From Pomphorhynchus laevis (lineage: Eukaryota; Acanthocephala; Palaeacanthocephala; Echinorhynchida; Pomphorhynchidae): 64,000 nucleotides of DNA. Below are positions 47,578 to 60,579 of this stretch, one piece after another (within the stretch, counting starts at the first letter, position 1; every line of letters starts with the position of its first letter). The stretch covers positions 20,494 through 84,493 of the forward strand of contig WNNJ02002522.1 in the NCBI GenBank assembly GCA_012934845.2. The letters are read 5' to 3'. The notes beneath the pieces were generated by a model. That model saw only the letters and a list, made by a program, of their open reading frames with translations, did no database searches and was not told the origin of the DNA. A program made the position numbers and the translations under genes.

Positions 47578-48940
47578 AATTTTATTTTATTGTTTATTTT
47601 TTTAATTCGGATATAATTAGATAAATTACTGAAACAACGTGTCAAAATAAAAGGTAAAAGCGATAATTTTATATTTACACACATTTTTATTGATATAAAT
47701 ATTTTTTACTTTCAAATAATTATTGTATATTAATAAGGTTCTGATAACAAAATTAATAAAATAATCTTTTGCCGTCTTTGATACTTTTCAGTTCTGATAT
47801 TTTACGAGTTCTAATTTTGAAAGAGTTCTAATCAATTACAATTTCTTTGGCGAACTTTGTGTCTCCGAAATATTGGAGGAAATAATAATACTTAATAATT
47901 ATTAAAATAACAATGAGTAGCAACGTTTCAAAATAATCAAATATTGCTGTTAAATAAAATGTAATTTTGCCGATTTGGTTCACCTCAAATTATGCTAATT
48001 TGCATAAAAATAATGAAATTAAATAAAAATTAAATCTATTAATTCACATGTTTATGCTCACAATATTATCTGTTTTTAAATACTAGATATAAAGTAAGGA
48101 ATATAAATAACAAAAAATCATTGTTTTTACTTATAAACAATATCATTTTGGCTTATCGACATCATCAGGTCACTATAATAATCAATGATCATAAAAATAA
48201 AATAAAAAATAGTTTTAATAAATTTACTTTAAATAGCGAGTCTTTGTTGAGTTTGGGCATTGAATTATTATAATAGACTCAACAAAACGTAATTCTAGCT
48301 TGTTCTTTTGTGTATCGTAAGAGTGTTTGTAAATCTCGTAATCAGTACATTTTTTTGACTTTTAATCCTGTTCGATCACTTATCTTGAGATGATATGCGA
48401 TTCGACATGTCATCCAACTGAATGTGTTTCCAAGCAGAACGAACACATTTTAAATTCAGATATTTATATTTATGTAGGGCTAAGAGCTTGTACTTGGAGT
48501 AAATAAAGTTGAAGTTTTGTGAGGTTGTGGATTCGACTTCGAAAGTAATTTGAATATAAAGACAACTAAGGAAAAGATAATCGTAAAGGTTCGTCAGTAT
48601 TACTTGTGGCATCGTGATTAGTTTTAGTTATTTATCCTGTGTTTGAAAGTTAGCGTCTTTCGAATAAAATATTGTCAATATAAATTAATTTGTCGGCATT
48701 AGTAAGATTTGCAAAATCGATATGTAAGATTTAGGCAGTTTTAAAAAGCGTTTGTCAGTTACGAATAAAAATGTGCGTATCTGTTTACGTGCATGGGCTT
48801 ACGAAATAAGCCCATGCTAAAAGTAAAATAAATTAATTGGTAATTCATTTTAATATTCAGTAAATAAAACGTTTTATCTTACTTTTCTTTCAAAACGATG
48901 GACTAAATGGATTTATATTGCTGATTGGTTTTTTTTTAGA
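47578..48940. other. AT-rich spacer
   Basis: A 78-codon minus-strand open stretch (48376-48612) has no recognised domain and no supporting splice or start signals. Otherwise nothing seen. Confidence 0.35.
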
Positions 48941-49042
48941 ATTTGGCTGATTTCTGCATATTTTCGAAATGACAAGCGTGATATCAATATATTCGTTACT
49001 AAAATACTTGTTCATCATCGAGTTTCTAATATAATATTTGTT
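48941..49042. repeat. ~102-bp direct repeat, left copy
   Basis: Matches 49116-49217 with about eight differences (175-bp offset). Contains CGAAATGACAAGCGTGATAT. Confidence 0.8.
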
Positions 49043-49115
49043 AAAAAATATTATATAAATATAATATTTATAATCAAATATTATAAATAATTTATTTGAT
49101 TTAAAAAATCCTTGA

Positions 49116-49217
49116 ATTTGGCTGATTTTTGCATATCTTCGAAATGACAAGCGTGATATCAATATATTTGTTACTAAAATATTTGTTCATTATCGAGTCT
49201 CTAGTATAATATCTGTT
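49116..49217. repeat. ~102-bp direct repeat, right copy
   Basis: Partner of 48941-49042, 175 bp downstream. Confidence 0.8.
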
Positions 49218-49444
49218 CTTATTTAATGTAATATTTTTCTTGTTTACCACCGGATATAATAAACAGAGTAGCTTTATTATTTAAAAACTTAAATTTCCAA
49301 CTTATAGTAGTGGCGAGAGATTTTTAAACTATTTATCTGTTACCCTAAAGCTATCTTTACTCGTGGACTGTATGTTTCTTTAGAACATACATGGTCGTAT
49401 GAAACGTTAAATGTTGGAAACTTTATGAATATTATTTTTTTCTA

Positions 49445-50157
49445 TTGTCGAAATATTTCGCATTCATTTTGAACAAAGTGCAGATCAGTCACTTGTTCAC
49501 AAACGCAAGCCTGCATCTTACATTACCAAATGTAAAAATAACTTATTCCAACAAAAACCTTGTTTCCAATTTAAGTGATAGCAAAGTAATGCAGCCATCA
49601 AAGATTGATCAATCTCTTCTAAATCATTCATTAAATTGTCTTTCTTTTTAGGTAATCTTAATGCAGACTATCTTTCAATCGGAAGTTGTTCGATAAATGC
49701 GTGTGCGGGGACATCTACCTATGAATTATTGTCGAATTTCTTAAGTATACCTTCTCTTGCTAAGTTTCGAAAGAAATAATTATTTATGAACAATAGATGT
49801 CGTTTTGACATATAGGTACATTGAACTTTTAAAACACTTTAGTGGACTAGTTAGTGAAAAATGTAAGGCACGCATTCTATCTTTGAAAAACTTCCTTTTA
49901 AGAAAGCTGAATAGTGTCTGTGGAAACTTCTTAAGTCAACTTCACACGTCTCAAAGTGCTGCATTCATTTTATGCAAATTCTTTATTGCGGCTTAAGAGT
50001 TAATGCCATAGATAGTTTCATAAATTTACAAAATATTTCTGTCTTTAAGTTAGATCTTTTAAATTTTCTATTCAGCAAAATTGAAGTAAAATCATGTCTT
50101 GGCAAAATAAAAACAAAAAGGAATATAGTCCTGATATACAATGCACTGACCAAATAA
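49445..50157 (+). CDS. Unrecognised small spliced gene (3' part), about four exons
   Basis: Open stretches can be joined in frame by short introns 49575-49651 (77 bp, acceptor TTTCTTTTTAG), 49764-49815 (52 bp) and 49935-50011 (77 bp), all with AA|GT donors. The product would read ...NKNLVSNLSNLNADYLSIGS, ...PSLAKYIELLKHF, ...CKARILSLKNFLLRKLN, ...LDLLNFLFSKIEVK and end NIVLIYNALTK. It looks helical and Leu/Lys-rich; no family was recognised. The intron sizes match those in the APC-like gene. The true start is unknown, as the frame is open only back to 49403 and has no Met there. AATAAA (50153) overlaps the stop. The third donor could instead be 49914 or 49956. Confidence 0.4.
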
Positions 50158-50219
50158 AATCGTGATTTCCTATACTATATTATTATAAGACAATTTTTCA
50201 ATTGCTTGATATTCGACCA

Positions 50220-51050
50220 TCAAATTTCTAACTCCTTGCGTGATGGTTACATTTAAGTTCTAATAAAGATAAAGGTGACGCTGATTATACGGGTTTATAT
50301 CCATATGGGTTTTATATGAAATATATTGCTCCTTATCCATTTATTTAAATTTATTAAAACTTTACTCTCCCATCGACTAATTCCCGTTTTTATTTGGTTC
50401 TTCCAGAACAATCAGGTTTCCGTCATAATAAATCTACGATCAACGCAATAAATATTTTGCCTTCGAGATCGCAAGATAAAACAGATATGTAGCTAGCAAT
50501 CGTATGCTATAGAAACTTAATAACAAGGCTAAACTTTACGGAAATATTCTTGAATCCTTTTCGTCAAATATTGCAACAAAATTTGCTACGAATTTTTATG
50601 ATGGTCTTTCCTCTTCTTGATGACAATTCCCTAAATACTTCTCTTAGATACTGATGATATTGAATTTGTATGTACGGGAATAATCTGGTGATAATCTCGA
50701 ATAACATAATCAACCTTAAATATCTTTATTCCCCGCATACCACTTTTATGCTTTCAATCCGTTAAAAGTAAGCATCTATAAGTCAAAGGTTATTAAGTTC
50801 CGTGGAGAGATCTACTAGCTTATAATGATCATTTTGAATTTGTTACATTTAATTAGATACTTGGCCATTTTATTGTCCTAGTGGTGATCATTCAAAACTT
50901 GGAACAAAACCAGACAAAATCGCCTAATGATTTGAAAGTTATTTTTTATCTTTTGATGGCAAGTTCCATTATTTTAATAATATACGACATCGTATATTAT
51001 GTCGTGTTTTAATGGTCTGTGAGCTTTTTGATAGGATTTGTCAATTCAGA
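50220..51050 (+). mobile_element. LINE RT scrap
   Basis: A decayed frame near 50405-50460 reads PEQSGFRHNKSTINAINIL, the RT finger motif of LINEs (QSGFR..ST..AI), followed by FYDGLSSS-like residues near 50600. Stops are frequent and no YADD was recovered. Confidence 0.5.
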
Positions 51051-52539
51051 ATTTTAAACAGCTCTTTCTCTGGCTAACAATATAGAATTATAGGGACATT
51101 CTCGAAATGATCTTCTACAATTGTTGCTACTTTATTTGATCTTCCACAATTTTTTCTGACATTATTCTCTAATACTTTAGATTAGTATATAAAACTCACT
51201 AAAACGGAGGCGCTCAGATCTCATATTGATTAGCAACGAATCAAAACATATCTGATTGATCCATAAATATTTTAATTGATGCATGCCTAGAAGAGAAATG
51301 AAAAAAAAACCGTTATCGACTAAACGACCTTTTGCCTGTAAAGCGTCGATACAGGGGACCACGATATTGCTGATTTTGCATCGCAATACACGAATGGTCA
51401 TAAGACTGTATTTGTATCCGCTGGGGGTCTTGCTGGTTTAACTTACACATATTCCAATGCAGATATCTGTTCAACTTAAATCTTTTTCAATTTGATCAAT
51501 AAGAAGTTAATAGCGTGATAGGCTAAACAATAAACGTTTTTCTTTACTATTCTCCATCGTTGAGAAATGCCTTTCTTGAATGAAGTGATTAAATGGAAAA
51601 CATTCATTTTAACATCGCAGTTTGATGCAAAACAATTTAAAATATAATCCATGTTAATTTTCCTTTTAAGTTTTTCAAATTAGCATTAGGTAGCCAATTA
51701 CCTTTCAGGTCAAATTACATTTTGCATATTCACGTAATTACATTTTACGTTAAACTTCATTATTGGCTTAGATTGAACTTCATTATTTGCTTCATTATTT
51801 CTCAAATATTTCTTCGACATCGATATAGAAAGAAATATAATCAAAGAAATACAATCAGTAAGCACAGAGAGGATAAGGAATTCACCAAGTCGTTGAAAAA
51901 TTGCAAGAAACTAATCGTGCAATTTAGACCGTGTTGTAACTGGTTCTTGACGATATTCGTACACTCGTTTGAGCATGTTTAGGATTAAAGTATAGTTCAG
52001 TTCGATATAGATATCTTATTAATATTTATATGTAAGTTAAATATTTGGGCGCTAATTTATGTAAAATAATTTATGAAATTATTTAAAATATTGCATTTTA
52101 TAAAATTCTATGTAATGATATTTGCGATAATGCAGTTAGTAATCGAATCAATCAATTCAACTAACTGAGTCTATTAAGGAATAATTATTTATTTAGCATT
52201 ATTTCTTCAGCCAAGAAATAATTATTTGTTGTGTAAACGGAATATTTATACAATTTTTATATCAGTCAGTATCCTTAAATTTTCAACATATTATTTAGAG
52301 TAAATTAAAATTGATGGGGGAACAAATTTCATTAATGAATAACAATGTAAGCAAAAAAGACTTTATTTAGCATTAAATAAAGTCAAGCAATTTAATTACG
52401 TTTCGGTGATTTAGCTTTTGTAAAGTAACCGATTCTTTTAAACTAATAAATGTTTTTTAATAAATAAATAAGGCAGCATAAAAAAGTTTACATAAAAGAA
52501 AGCTGAAAAATATTCATATTATTTTACTTATTAGGTTTG
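51051..52539. other. AT-rich DNA with a small repeat scrap and a 20-bp family scrap
   Basis: At 51621-51690 there is a piece similar to 44904-44980. At 52158 CAACTAACTGAGTCTATT echoes the 20-bp family signature. The 86-codon plus-strand open stretch 51722-51982 has a basic patch but no recognised domain or signals. Confidence 0.35.
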
Positions 52540-53039
52540 CCACAATTATGAGGTCCCAATCGGGGGTAGGATGATCGCCATTTTCGACAAAGATTTTTAA
52601 AAACTCTTAATCTTTGATCAGGTTGACTTTCTAGAGACTAGTACTGAGATAGCCCAGCTACACCAAAGGCGTACATGAACCTCCACTCTTAATGATCAAC
52701 ACTGATCTCGCCTTAGGTCCCGTCTAGCTCTCTTCAGAACACTTAAGTCTACTCAAGTCGAATTCAGAGGTCCATTTCACCAAAAAGATGAAACTCAGGT
52801 ATATTATACGATGTGTGAAATAAGAAGGTTGTTGATTGTTCGTAATGGAAGATAATGCTATATTGTTAATCTCTTTAAATTTTTTATTGTTGTATGAATT
52901 CCATTGAAGGCAACCACATGTGTTTTTTAGGGATTAAGAAGGCGGTTAGATGGGGCTATTGGATAATTAATCTTAAAATAATTGGCTGATTTTTGAGACA
53001 AAATCTTTACGCATGCGTACTGAAAACATGGCTTTGGAA

Positions 53040-53480
53040 GCATCATTTAATACCAGATGTTGATCGCGCATTAGAAGTTTGAGAATAATAATGAAGACGG
53101 TTAAGTACCTGATTGGAGATAGATGTGAGTCTTAAGGTACACCAGTAATTGGGTATAACTGATACGCATCAGGGTCGTCAACCAAATAGTAGAAGTGATT
53201 AGTATACGACAGTATTTCCACCCTTTTAACAAGTCTTGCAGACAACCTAAAGACCTGAAAGACGAGATAATTGCGAGAATGAAAATTCAGTCAAATGTAT
53301 CTGAAAAATCAAGAAAATAACAGCTACAGATAGTTGATGACTGTTATCTAGGCAAAACCGCATCATTTCACTAACTGCTGAATGACTTAAGCAACCACTA
53401 ATAAACCTATGAAAGCATGATGGGATCAAATTTCGTTTATAAATACGGTCGCTGATTTTACGAGCAAACGTAAACTACTG
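53040..53480 (-). mobile_element. LINE RT remnant, minus strand (relative of 15.9-18.76 kb)
   Basis: On the minus strand, FRSLGCLQD-type sequence surrounds SHQLSVAVIFLIFQIHL, and LPARLVKRVEILSYTN, YPITGVP and LSPIRYLT lie just beyond. The same order (NSHQLAMSVFLD, LPARIVYRVEILLYSK, GVPQGS) is found at 18234-18500. Heavily decayed. Confidence 0.55.
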
Positions 53481-53639
53481 CTGGATAAACTCGCCCCCTC
53501 AAGCCACGTCTATGGATGCTTCCTTCACCTTTCTTGCCCAATTTTAAATCCGATCACATTGTGCGTCTTTGATGGCCTTCAATTCTCAGAGCCTATAATC
53601 GCAAACCGCGGAGTATTTCAAAATGATTCATTGAGCCAA

Positions 53640-54630
53640 TTGTTATTCTCCTTTTTCGGCCGATCTACCTTCATGTCTTCGTGCTAACGTCATAGATGTC
53701 ATAAACGCATTAGATGCATTCTGTAGAACAAATCAATTAGAGGTGAATATTGATAAATCGCAAATTATAAAATTCCGTAAGGGAGGCCCTATTCGCTGTT
53801 AAGACAAGCTATTACTTAATAATCAGCATCTAGAATTCCGTAAGAACTACACCTATTTAGGAATTCTGCTTTCATCCAGATGGCCATTCCAACTTCATCT
53901 TGACAGCAAAAAAATATCTAAAGTCACAATTGCAATTTATCATGCTTCTAACATGAGTTTACTCTCATTCGAAGGTGCTATTCGCTACTTCCGTACCATG
54001 TTTCTTCCCATAATTCAATATAAATTATCTGCATTATGGGAAGATCTATCTCCCTTTAACTTCTCCCAAATCGACATGTGCTAATTGAGATTTGTTAATC
54101 GGGTTATAGGTGCCTCTCCTTAATCTTATTCTACTGATGTAGCCACGATTTCAAAACATTAGCCTTGTTCTGTATTTCTTTGCAATCTCTTCCATCTTCC
54201 TCGAACATCTAAATTTTTCGATCATCTCGAAAACCTCGAAGTAAAATTATCTTTACTTGACCCTGCATTCATTCAAATCAATTAGCGAAATCCATGGACG
54301 CAAATTAAATTCGGTAAAAATGCCCTCTTACTTATAAAGTCTCTCTTCATGGGTACCATGATAAATTTTGCCCCATCAGTATCCTCCTTCATAACCGCAC
54401 ATCAACATGCATAAGTATGTATTGCCTCTAATCGTGTAATTCCTTGGATCACGTGTTTGACTGCCATCATCTTTCAAAGATAAGCCTGACGGAGATTTAC
54501 AAACTATGGAGTTGTTAGCAATGGCAAAGACATTTTGTATTTTCTGTTTTAATGTATATTTGATGTTTTATTTAGTTTAGCCCAATGTCGATAGACAAAG
54601 AGGCCAATAAATCATATCTACATTACTAAT
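53640..54630 (+). mobile_element. LINE 3' remnant with Cys/His-rich tail (same family as 1889-2760)
   Basis: Reads EVNIDKSQIIKFRKGG, YTYLGILLSSRWPFQLHLD, MSLLSFEGAIRYFRTMFLPI, LSALWEDLSPFNF, then HGYHDKFC and C....YC...C..LDHVFDC. The 3' end near 54620 (AGAGGCCAATAAATC) matches the end of the 1889-2760 copy (AGAGGCGGCAATGGGTAATA). A few stops interrupt it. Confidence 0.65.
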
Positions 54631-55649
54631 AATATTATTAATACTTTATTAATACTTTATAATTAATACGTAATTAATTACAAAATATTGCTTTGTTAAT
54701 ATTAAGCATTATTTAGTAAATATTTATAATACTTCGAGTAATAATACTTCAAGTAAATATTAATAGTTAATAGTTAAATATTAATACTTGTATAATCTTT
54801 AACTAAGAGTATTATAAATCATTCATTGCTAGGATAATGCCAAGATGCTTTCGCGGATAGCGTTCTGCGTATCACTGACCAGAACCTTAATCTGTGAGTT
54901 TAGGTTTAAATTTTGGACCCATTTGAGAGTAATCCTGACATGTGCTTTCTAAAATGAAATTATTATATATAAATTATTATATACAAGACAAAGACTACTT
55001 GGATGTTCAGTTTGTTCAAGAAATAAAATTAAACAAAATTAATATTAAAAAATATCCATTTATTAATTACAAAATATTACTTTGTTTATACTTTGTTTAA
55101 CAAAGTAATACATATAATTCACAAATACATCTAATTAACAAATGTAATCACATAGTCTAAAGTCTCTGGATTGACTTTGGGGTGTTGACGTGCAGTCCTC
55201 CGAATGGTAAATAATTTGATCATAAATTCGAACCATTGCTTAAAGAAGCATTTACCGTTATGTGACGTCATCCTATATTTTCATCAATAGCGAACACGTT
55301 ATCGCTTCCGTTATCATTTTGTCAACTTAGCAATACGTACTTCAACAAATTTAAAAATTTTCAAGTATTGTGCGCTTTAAAAAGTCGTTTATATTTTTGT
55401 TTTACAATCACGATCTGGTAGTAATCGAGAGGTATTTCTTTTCAAAATACTGTGTTTTGCAACACTAGCAAAATACTTTAGTGTTATAAGATTTTAAAGT
55501 GTTGTCATGACACGGTATTTTTCATGATTTATTATGCATTTACTTTTTAAACATTGCACCGCTACTACAATTTATAATTTTAATAAAACAATTGGGTACT
55601 GAATAATTTGTTAAAATTCACTGATACAACTTTATTGATTTTTATCTAA
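54631..55649. other. AT-rich spacer
   Basis: No gene recognised. Confidence 0.4.
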
Positions 55650-56218
55650 TTATCATTGATATTAAGCATTATCATATCACTGATAATATTACCATACTAC
55701 AGTAAGTGTCATATCACTGATAATATTGTCATCACTGATAATATTGTCATATCACTGATAATATTGTCATATCACTGATAATATTGTCATATCACTGATA
55801 ATATTACATACTACAGTAAGTGTCATATCACTGATAATATTGTCATATCACTGATATTATTGTCATATCACTGATATAATATTACCATATCACTGATAAT
55901 ATTGTCATATCACTGATAATATTGTCATATCACTGATAATATTGTCATATCACTGATAATATTGTCATATCACTGATAATATTGTCATATCACTGATAAT
56001 ATTGTCATCACTGATAATATTGTCATCACTGATAATATTGTCATATCACTGATAATATTGTCATATCACTGATAATATTGTCATGTCACTGATAATATTG
56101 TCATATCACTGATAATATTGTCATATCACTGATAATATTGTCATATCACTGATAATATTGTAATATCACTGATAATATTGTCATATCACTGATAATATCG
56201 TCATATCACTGATAATAT
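55650..56218. repeat. Satellite array of a 20-bp unit
   Basis: More than 20 head-to-tail copies of TCATATCACTGATAATATTG, with some 18-bp variants lacking AT and two interruptions by TACTACAGTAAGTG at the left end. Units in the centre are nearly uniform and those at the left edge most diverged, as expected for an array homogenised by unequal exchange or slippage. Confidence 0.95.
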
Positions 56219-56879
56219 AAATTAGTTGGCAGAATGGGAATTGACAGCAACTTTGTTAATTGCTGGTATTTTTGCATGCATTGCTTTCTAATTTGTATAA
56301 AATGAACATATTTTACAGGAAAAATACCAGAGAAATTTTGTTGAATCATAACTTTTATTGACTGAAAAGTTCATATTTAACGACTGTGAACTGCGATAGG
56401 TTTGTTTGAGATATAAAAGCTATTTACGACTATTTTAAAAATTTAAAAATATAAACAATTAAAAATTATTATAAAAAATTTGAAATATCCTTTTTATGGT
56501 AAATTGATGTTTATCATTTACAAACACGAGAATTATGCTAAGCGGAGTGCACTCGCCTAATTTTGAATAGAAATTTGAAAACTTGACAAATTAGATTCGT
56601 AGATAACTCGATTATAAATTCATTCTCACTACAAAAATGCTCTTTAGATTGAAAGAAATTGAAATAATTTATCACTTGTGAAAATGCCTACGCCTTTTTG
56701 ATTGTCATGTGTTATTTATTTTAATCGAACTCTTAACGGAATCATAAGAAATTATGAGCTTATCAGATAAATAAACTTGACCAAATTTAAGCGGAGCAAA
56801 TTTAAAAAATTTCTACATTTTTGATAGCTATCAAAATCTTATTTAAAATTATCATCGATTTATTTGATGTTATGCTGTT
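56219..56879. other. AT-rich spacer
   Basis: No gene recognised. Confidence 0.4.
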
Positions 56880-57270
56880 ACGATCCAGTTACACATGTAT
56901 CTTAGCCATGCCTAAATATTGCGCTAATTATGTCCTCCACGCATACCATGTTTCCAGGCCACTAATATTAAACCGCCTTCCCGTTGGCATTCACTCATCT
57001 TACTCCTTTCGCAACTTTAAACAGCTCATTTCAATTCAACTCATGTCCCTCCGCAAAGTTTGGCTTAATCTTTCTTGATTTTAACTGCCCCTCTTGCGCA
57101 AATATCTTGTCCATAAAAACCAAAATCCATTGTCGGCAATTTAAACGAAAACATGATATATTGCATACATTACACATTTTTCTTTTACGCCTTTTATTTT
57201 TAAGTTTTTTTATTGGTAGACCTGTAAGTGGCCTCGTCTACAACAACATAAATTGTATTCTATTCTACTA
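56880..57270 (+). mobile_element. LINE 3' end (CR1/Jockey-like C-terminus)
   Basis: The open stretch 56821-57078 contains SYTCILAMPKYCANY, HVSRPLILNRLPVGIHSS and FRNFKQLISIQL, a pattern typical of LINE C-termini (..RPLxWNxLPxxIRxxxSxxxFKxxL). It is followed by GRPVSGLVYNNI and an ATT/TTCTA-rich end. 5'-truncated. Confidence 0.6.
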
Positions 57271-57699
57271 AGCAGTTTTTATGCGAACACAGGGCTTTTC
57301 ATATTATTGATAAAAGTATTATTTTCTGCAAATTACAAAAATTCGAATTTCATTATAAAGCAAATAGTTATGGGAATTAAAATATTATATATTAATTATA
57401 AACTTATATTTATAAATTTATGATTTACTATAAAATTTATTAAATAATTATATTTTTAATTATTAAATAATATTATTTATTAACAATTTATTGTTTATTA
57501 TAAAATTTTAATTTATTATCCATTTTTAATGTTCTCGCAAATCAAGATTTACTTCTGCGTCTTTGTCGGTGATCTTCCGTCATCCATGCAAGCGAAAAAC
57601 ACTAATATACCAAATATATTTACTTTAACGATTTGTTAATATTATTTGAAACCGTATCAGTCTAACATACCTTACTAAATTGACTTAAATTCTTTAAAA

Positions 57700-57930
57700 T
57701 TATAATGATGGCAATACTAACCTACGCACTACCATCTGATCTTTCTGTAACAAATTTCAATGCATGCAAATGGAGTTTTATGAAAAGCTTTCTTGATCTA
57801 TCTCAAAATATTCATGCAACCCGAGTAGTTAACCCAAATTAATCCATTATCAATAGACTACCAACAACTTATTACTCTTGCAAAAAATTTCAGCTTTTAA
57901 AAATCATGTAAACCAGTTTACCTAATTACA
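57700..57930 (+). mobile_element. LINE C-terminal scrap
   Basis: Reads MMAILTYALPSDLSVTNFNA, then FMKSFLDLS, RVVNPN and RLPTTYYS, resembling the PIIQYGLSALWxDL block of the 1889/53640 family. No other part of the element was found. Confidence 0.35.
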
Positions 57931-58279
57931 GCGTCTGCAGATATATGACAATTATGATGTCATTAATTATGATGTGATGAATTTTTGTACTTTGAAAGTC
58001 TTTACGTATATCCGACATAAGGGATATATGCGATATTGCCATGCTACATTTATTTTATATTTATAAAAATATTAAATTATGTATTAATGTTTTTAAAGCT
58101 GGTAAAGCTAATACCTATGATTTTAATTGGTATATAATATTTCAATCGAATAAATTCTTCCTTATGATTCTTTGTTATTTAAACTTTTATAACACGTTCA
58201 AATTTGAATTCTTTAACTAGCTTTATGCTCAACTATCTAGACGTAAATATTTAGGTGTTTTTCAATTGCATAGTAAATT

Positions 58280-60579
58280 ATGTCTACATGGGAAGAGGAT
58301 ACATTGTAAGTTACTGCTTTCAACAATGTTTATAATTTTCTTTAATAAGAACAGCATAATAGTCGGCGGTACGTATATTAGATATTAATAACAGAACCGG
58401 ACATATCGGCAACACACTTTAAAGATAATATTTACATTTGTTTGTGAAATCCAATCCAGATTTGACTCATAAATAGTCGAATTACTTAAATACTTTGAAG
58501 TATTACTTCCTTAAATGTAATTATTTACCATTACAACATTTCATTGCGTGTCAACTATGACATGGTACCATATATATTACTTAGTAAGTAGTTAATAATT
58601 ATCTATTAATTTCAATATTTATTCAATTATAACATTAATCCTTTCCCAATTTCAATTAATTTCTAATATTAATTTCCAATATATAATGATATTGTTATAG
58701 TACTATTAATATATATTCTTAATTAATATTATATTATTTCTTATATTAATTCCTTATCAACTCAATTATTAATAAAATATAAATTAATATTGGTTGTGTA
58801 TTATTGCATTCTAAATAGAGCATACGTTTCAATTTAGTCTTACTAAATTGAAAATCTTCTGCTTTCTTAAATTTAAATTTGTTGCGTATCAATCTGATTT
58901 GCTTAATTTATGATGTCAAGAAGGCTGAAGTCGCTAATTTCACATCTTAAGTTCCTTTCACATCTTAATGGACTATAACGTTTTAAACTATATACTAAAT
59001 TGCATTAGATAAATATAAACATAAGTTACTCTAAGGTAATTGAGAGTATCACTTGTAAGGATTAAATACCGAGAATTTAAAAGAATTATATTGTAACGTT
59101 ATTGAACAATTATCAGTAAATTGTATTAAACTTAGACACACAGCACTATTTCAAGATATTTTGGAATATAATTGGACACTCAGTTGTATACAGGTATAAT
59201 AAAAAAAATAAATATCGTTATATAAGTAAATAATAACATAGCTTTATAATAGAAATAGCTTTATAAATAGTAAATATAAATAGCTTTATATTATATTTTT
59301 AAGTAATAATATATTTTTACATATAAACTAAATAGAGTTCAGATAAAACAAAAGAGTTGATTTAGATCTACGTTTGGAAATATTCAGATTGTGCTCAGGG
59401 CGTTAACTTGACTGGGGATTTATTTTATATGTAATAATAAATAGCGTTATTATTTTGTTATATATATGTGTCTTATGCTTTGATTGCTAATTCTACGAAA
59501 GAATTAAACATTTTATTTATACCCTTCTCTCATAGAATTCACGATTTTCTTACCCAATATTTATTATAACTCCGCCGTCAATGTGCGTTATGGTTTGTTT
59601 GTGGTATCGATATTCATGAATATTGTCTTCGGAATACATATCAAGTAATATGCTGCGATGCCTTAGTGCCATTGAAGTAGCATGTTTCTAAATTTAATCT
59701 TAAAATTTTTTGCATAAGATTACTTTCACAGTAGATTCTAAATAAGTATTTAATGTTTTATCATTGAACTCACAATGTGACTGTTTATTTTTCAAAAATT
59801 ATTTTACGTTTTTTAGACTTACAAAACAGTATTTAAATTTTATAATATTTTTAAATCTTATATTTTTACTGTTACAGTAATTAGCATTATAGAGCTGAAA
59901 TTTTGTAGAGCTGAAACAATTAAATTTAATAATTATTATCTATAAGAAATTATCAAATATTTACTTATAATAAATTATTTATAATTAATAAATAATTATT
60001 GATTTTCTTATTTAAAGAAAGTAATTAATTTATATCGATTGATTAAAATTAAATTATATAATTTTATAATTATTACGCCTATATTTTTTAAAGATCTGAT
60101 TTATATAGGTTAATATATAACATTGTGTAGTTTAAACATAACATTAATAATACAATGTAAACAGGTAATACAATCTGTTTCCATCCCTTATCTCTTGAAA
60201 AAATCCGTTTAATAAATTTTGAGATATCAAGGATAACAAAAATTTACTTCCAGCATGTATTAAAAACGGCAATGGTGTTCCATATTTGATGACTACAAAA
60301 ATGTATTTTAGCGGCTATGAAACCAGCTCACATGTCAGCAAAATTGAGAAAGGTAAGCATCGAATGCTCAACATGACAATCAACGGAGGATCTCCGGAAT
60401 GCCCATGTGTTTACATTACCTCCATTGAAGAAAACAGTCCAGTCCATGGATGTGAAACTGAAATGTCTCCAGGTTTGTGCCCCTCATGTTTTCAATTTCA
60501 TTATTTGTAATTTTGAAATACTCTTTTAATTTCAGCAAAGTATAATCAATACGGTTTGAATTTAAATCTAAAAAACTAA
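58280..60579 (+). CDS. Unrecognised small spliced gene, about 100 aa, PDZ-like middle
   Basis: The best-supported exon is 60254-60472 (acceptor TTACTTCCAG, donor GTTTGT), followed by a 63-bp intron and a terminal exon 60536-60579 (acceptor CTTTTAATTTCAG) ending in TAA. Proposed upstream exons are 58280-58305 (ATGTCTACATGGG, donor GTAAGT) and a 14-nt exon 58355-58368 (donor GTACGT); these join in frame but are weaker. Together they give 100 codons plus stop. The middle reads MLNMTINGGSPECPCVYITS, then IEENSPVHGCE, resembling a PDZ beta2-beta3 region and carboxylate loop, but the fold would be incomplete. The end reads KYNQYGLNLNLKN. Function unknown. Confidence 0.4.

Noticed and set aside
48376-48612. 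78-codon minus-strand frame
   Set aside because: No domain, no clear start context, acceptor or polyA signal; cannot be told from chance.
49383-49395. A 13-nt first exon (after TTTCTTTAG, with ATGGTC) for the gene at 49.4 kb
   Set aside because: It works in phase only with a weak acceptor at 49484; too little sequence to support it.
51722-51982. 86-codon plus-strand frame with a basic patch
   Set aside because: No recognisable family and no splice or regulatory support.
55650-56218. CRISPR-like array
   Set aside because: Units are contiguous with no unique spacers; it is a satellite in a eukaryotic genome.
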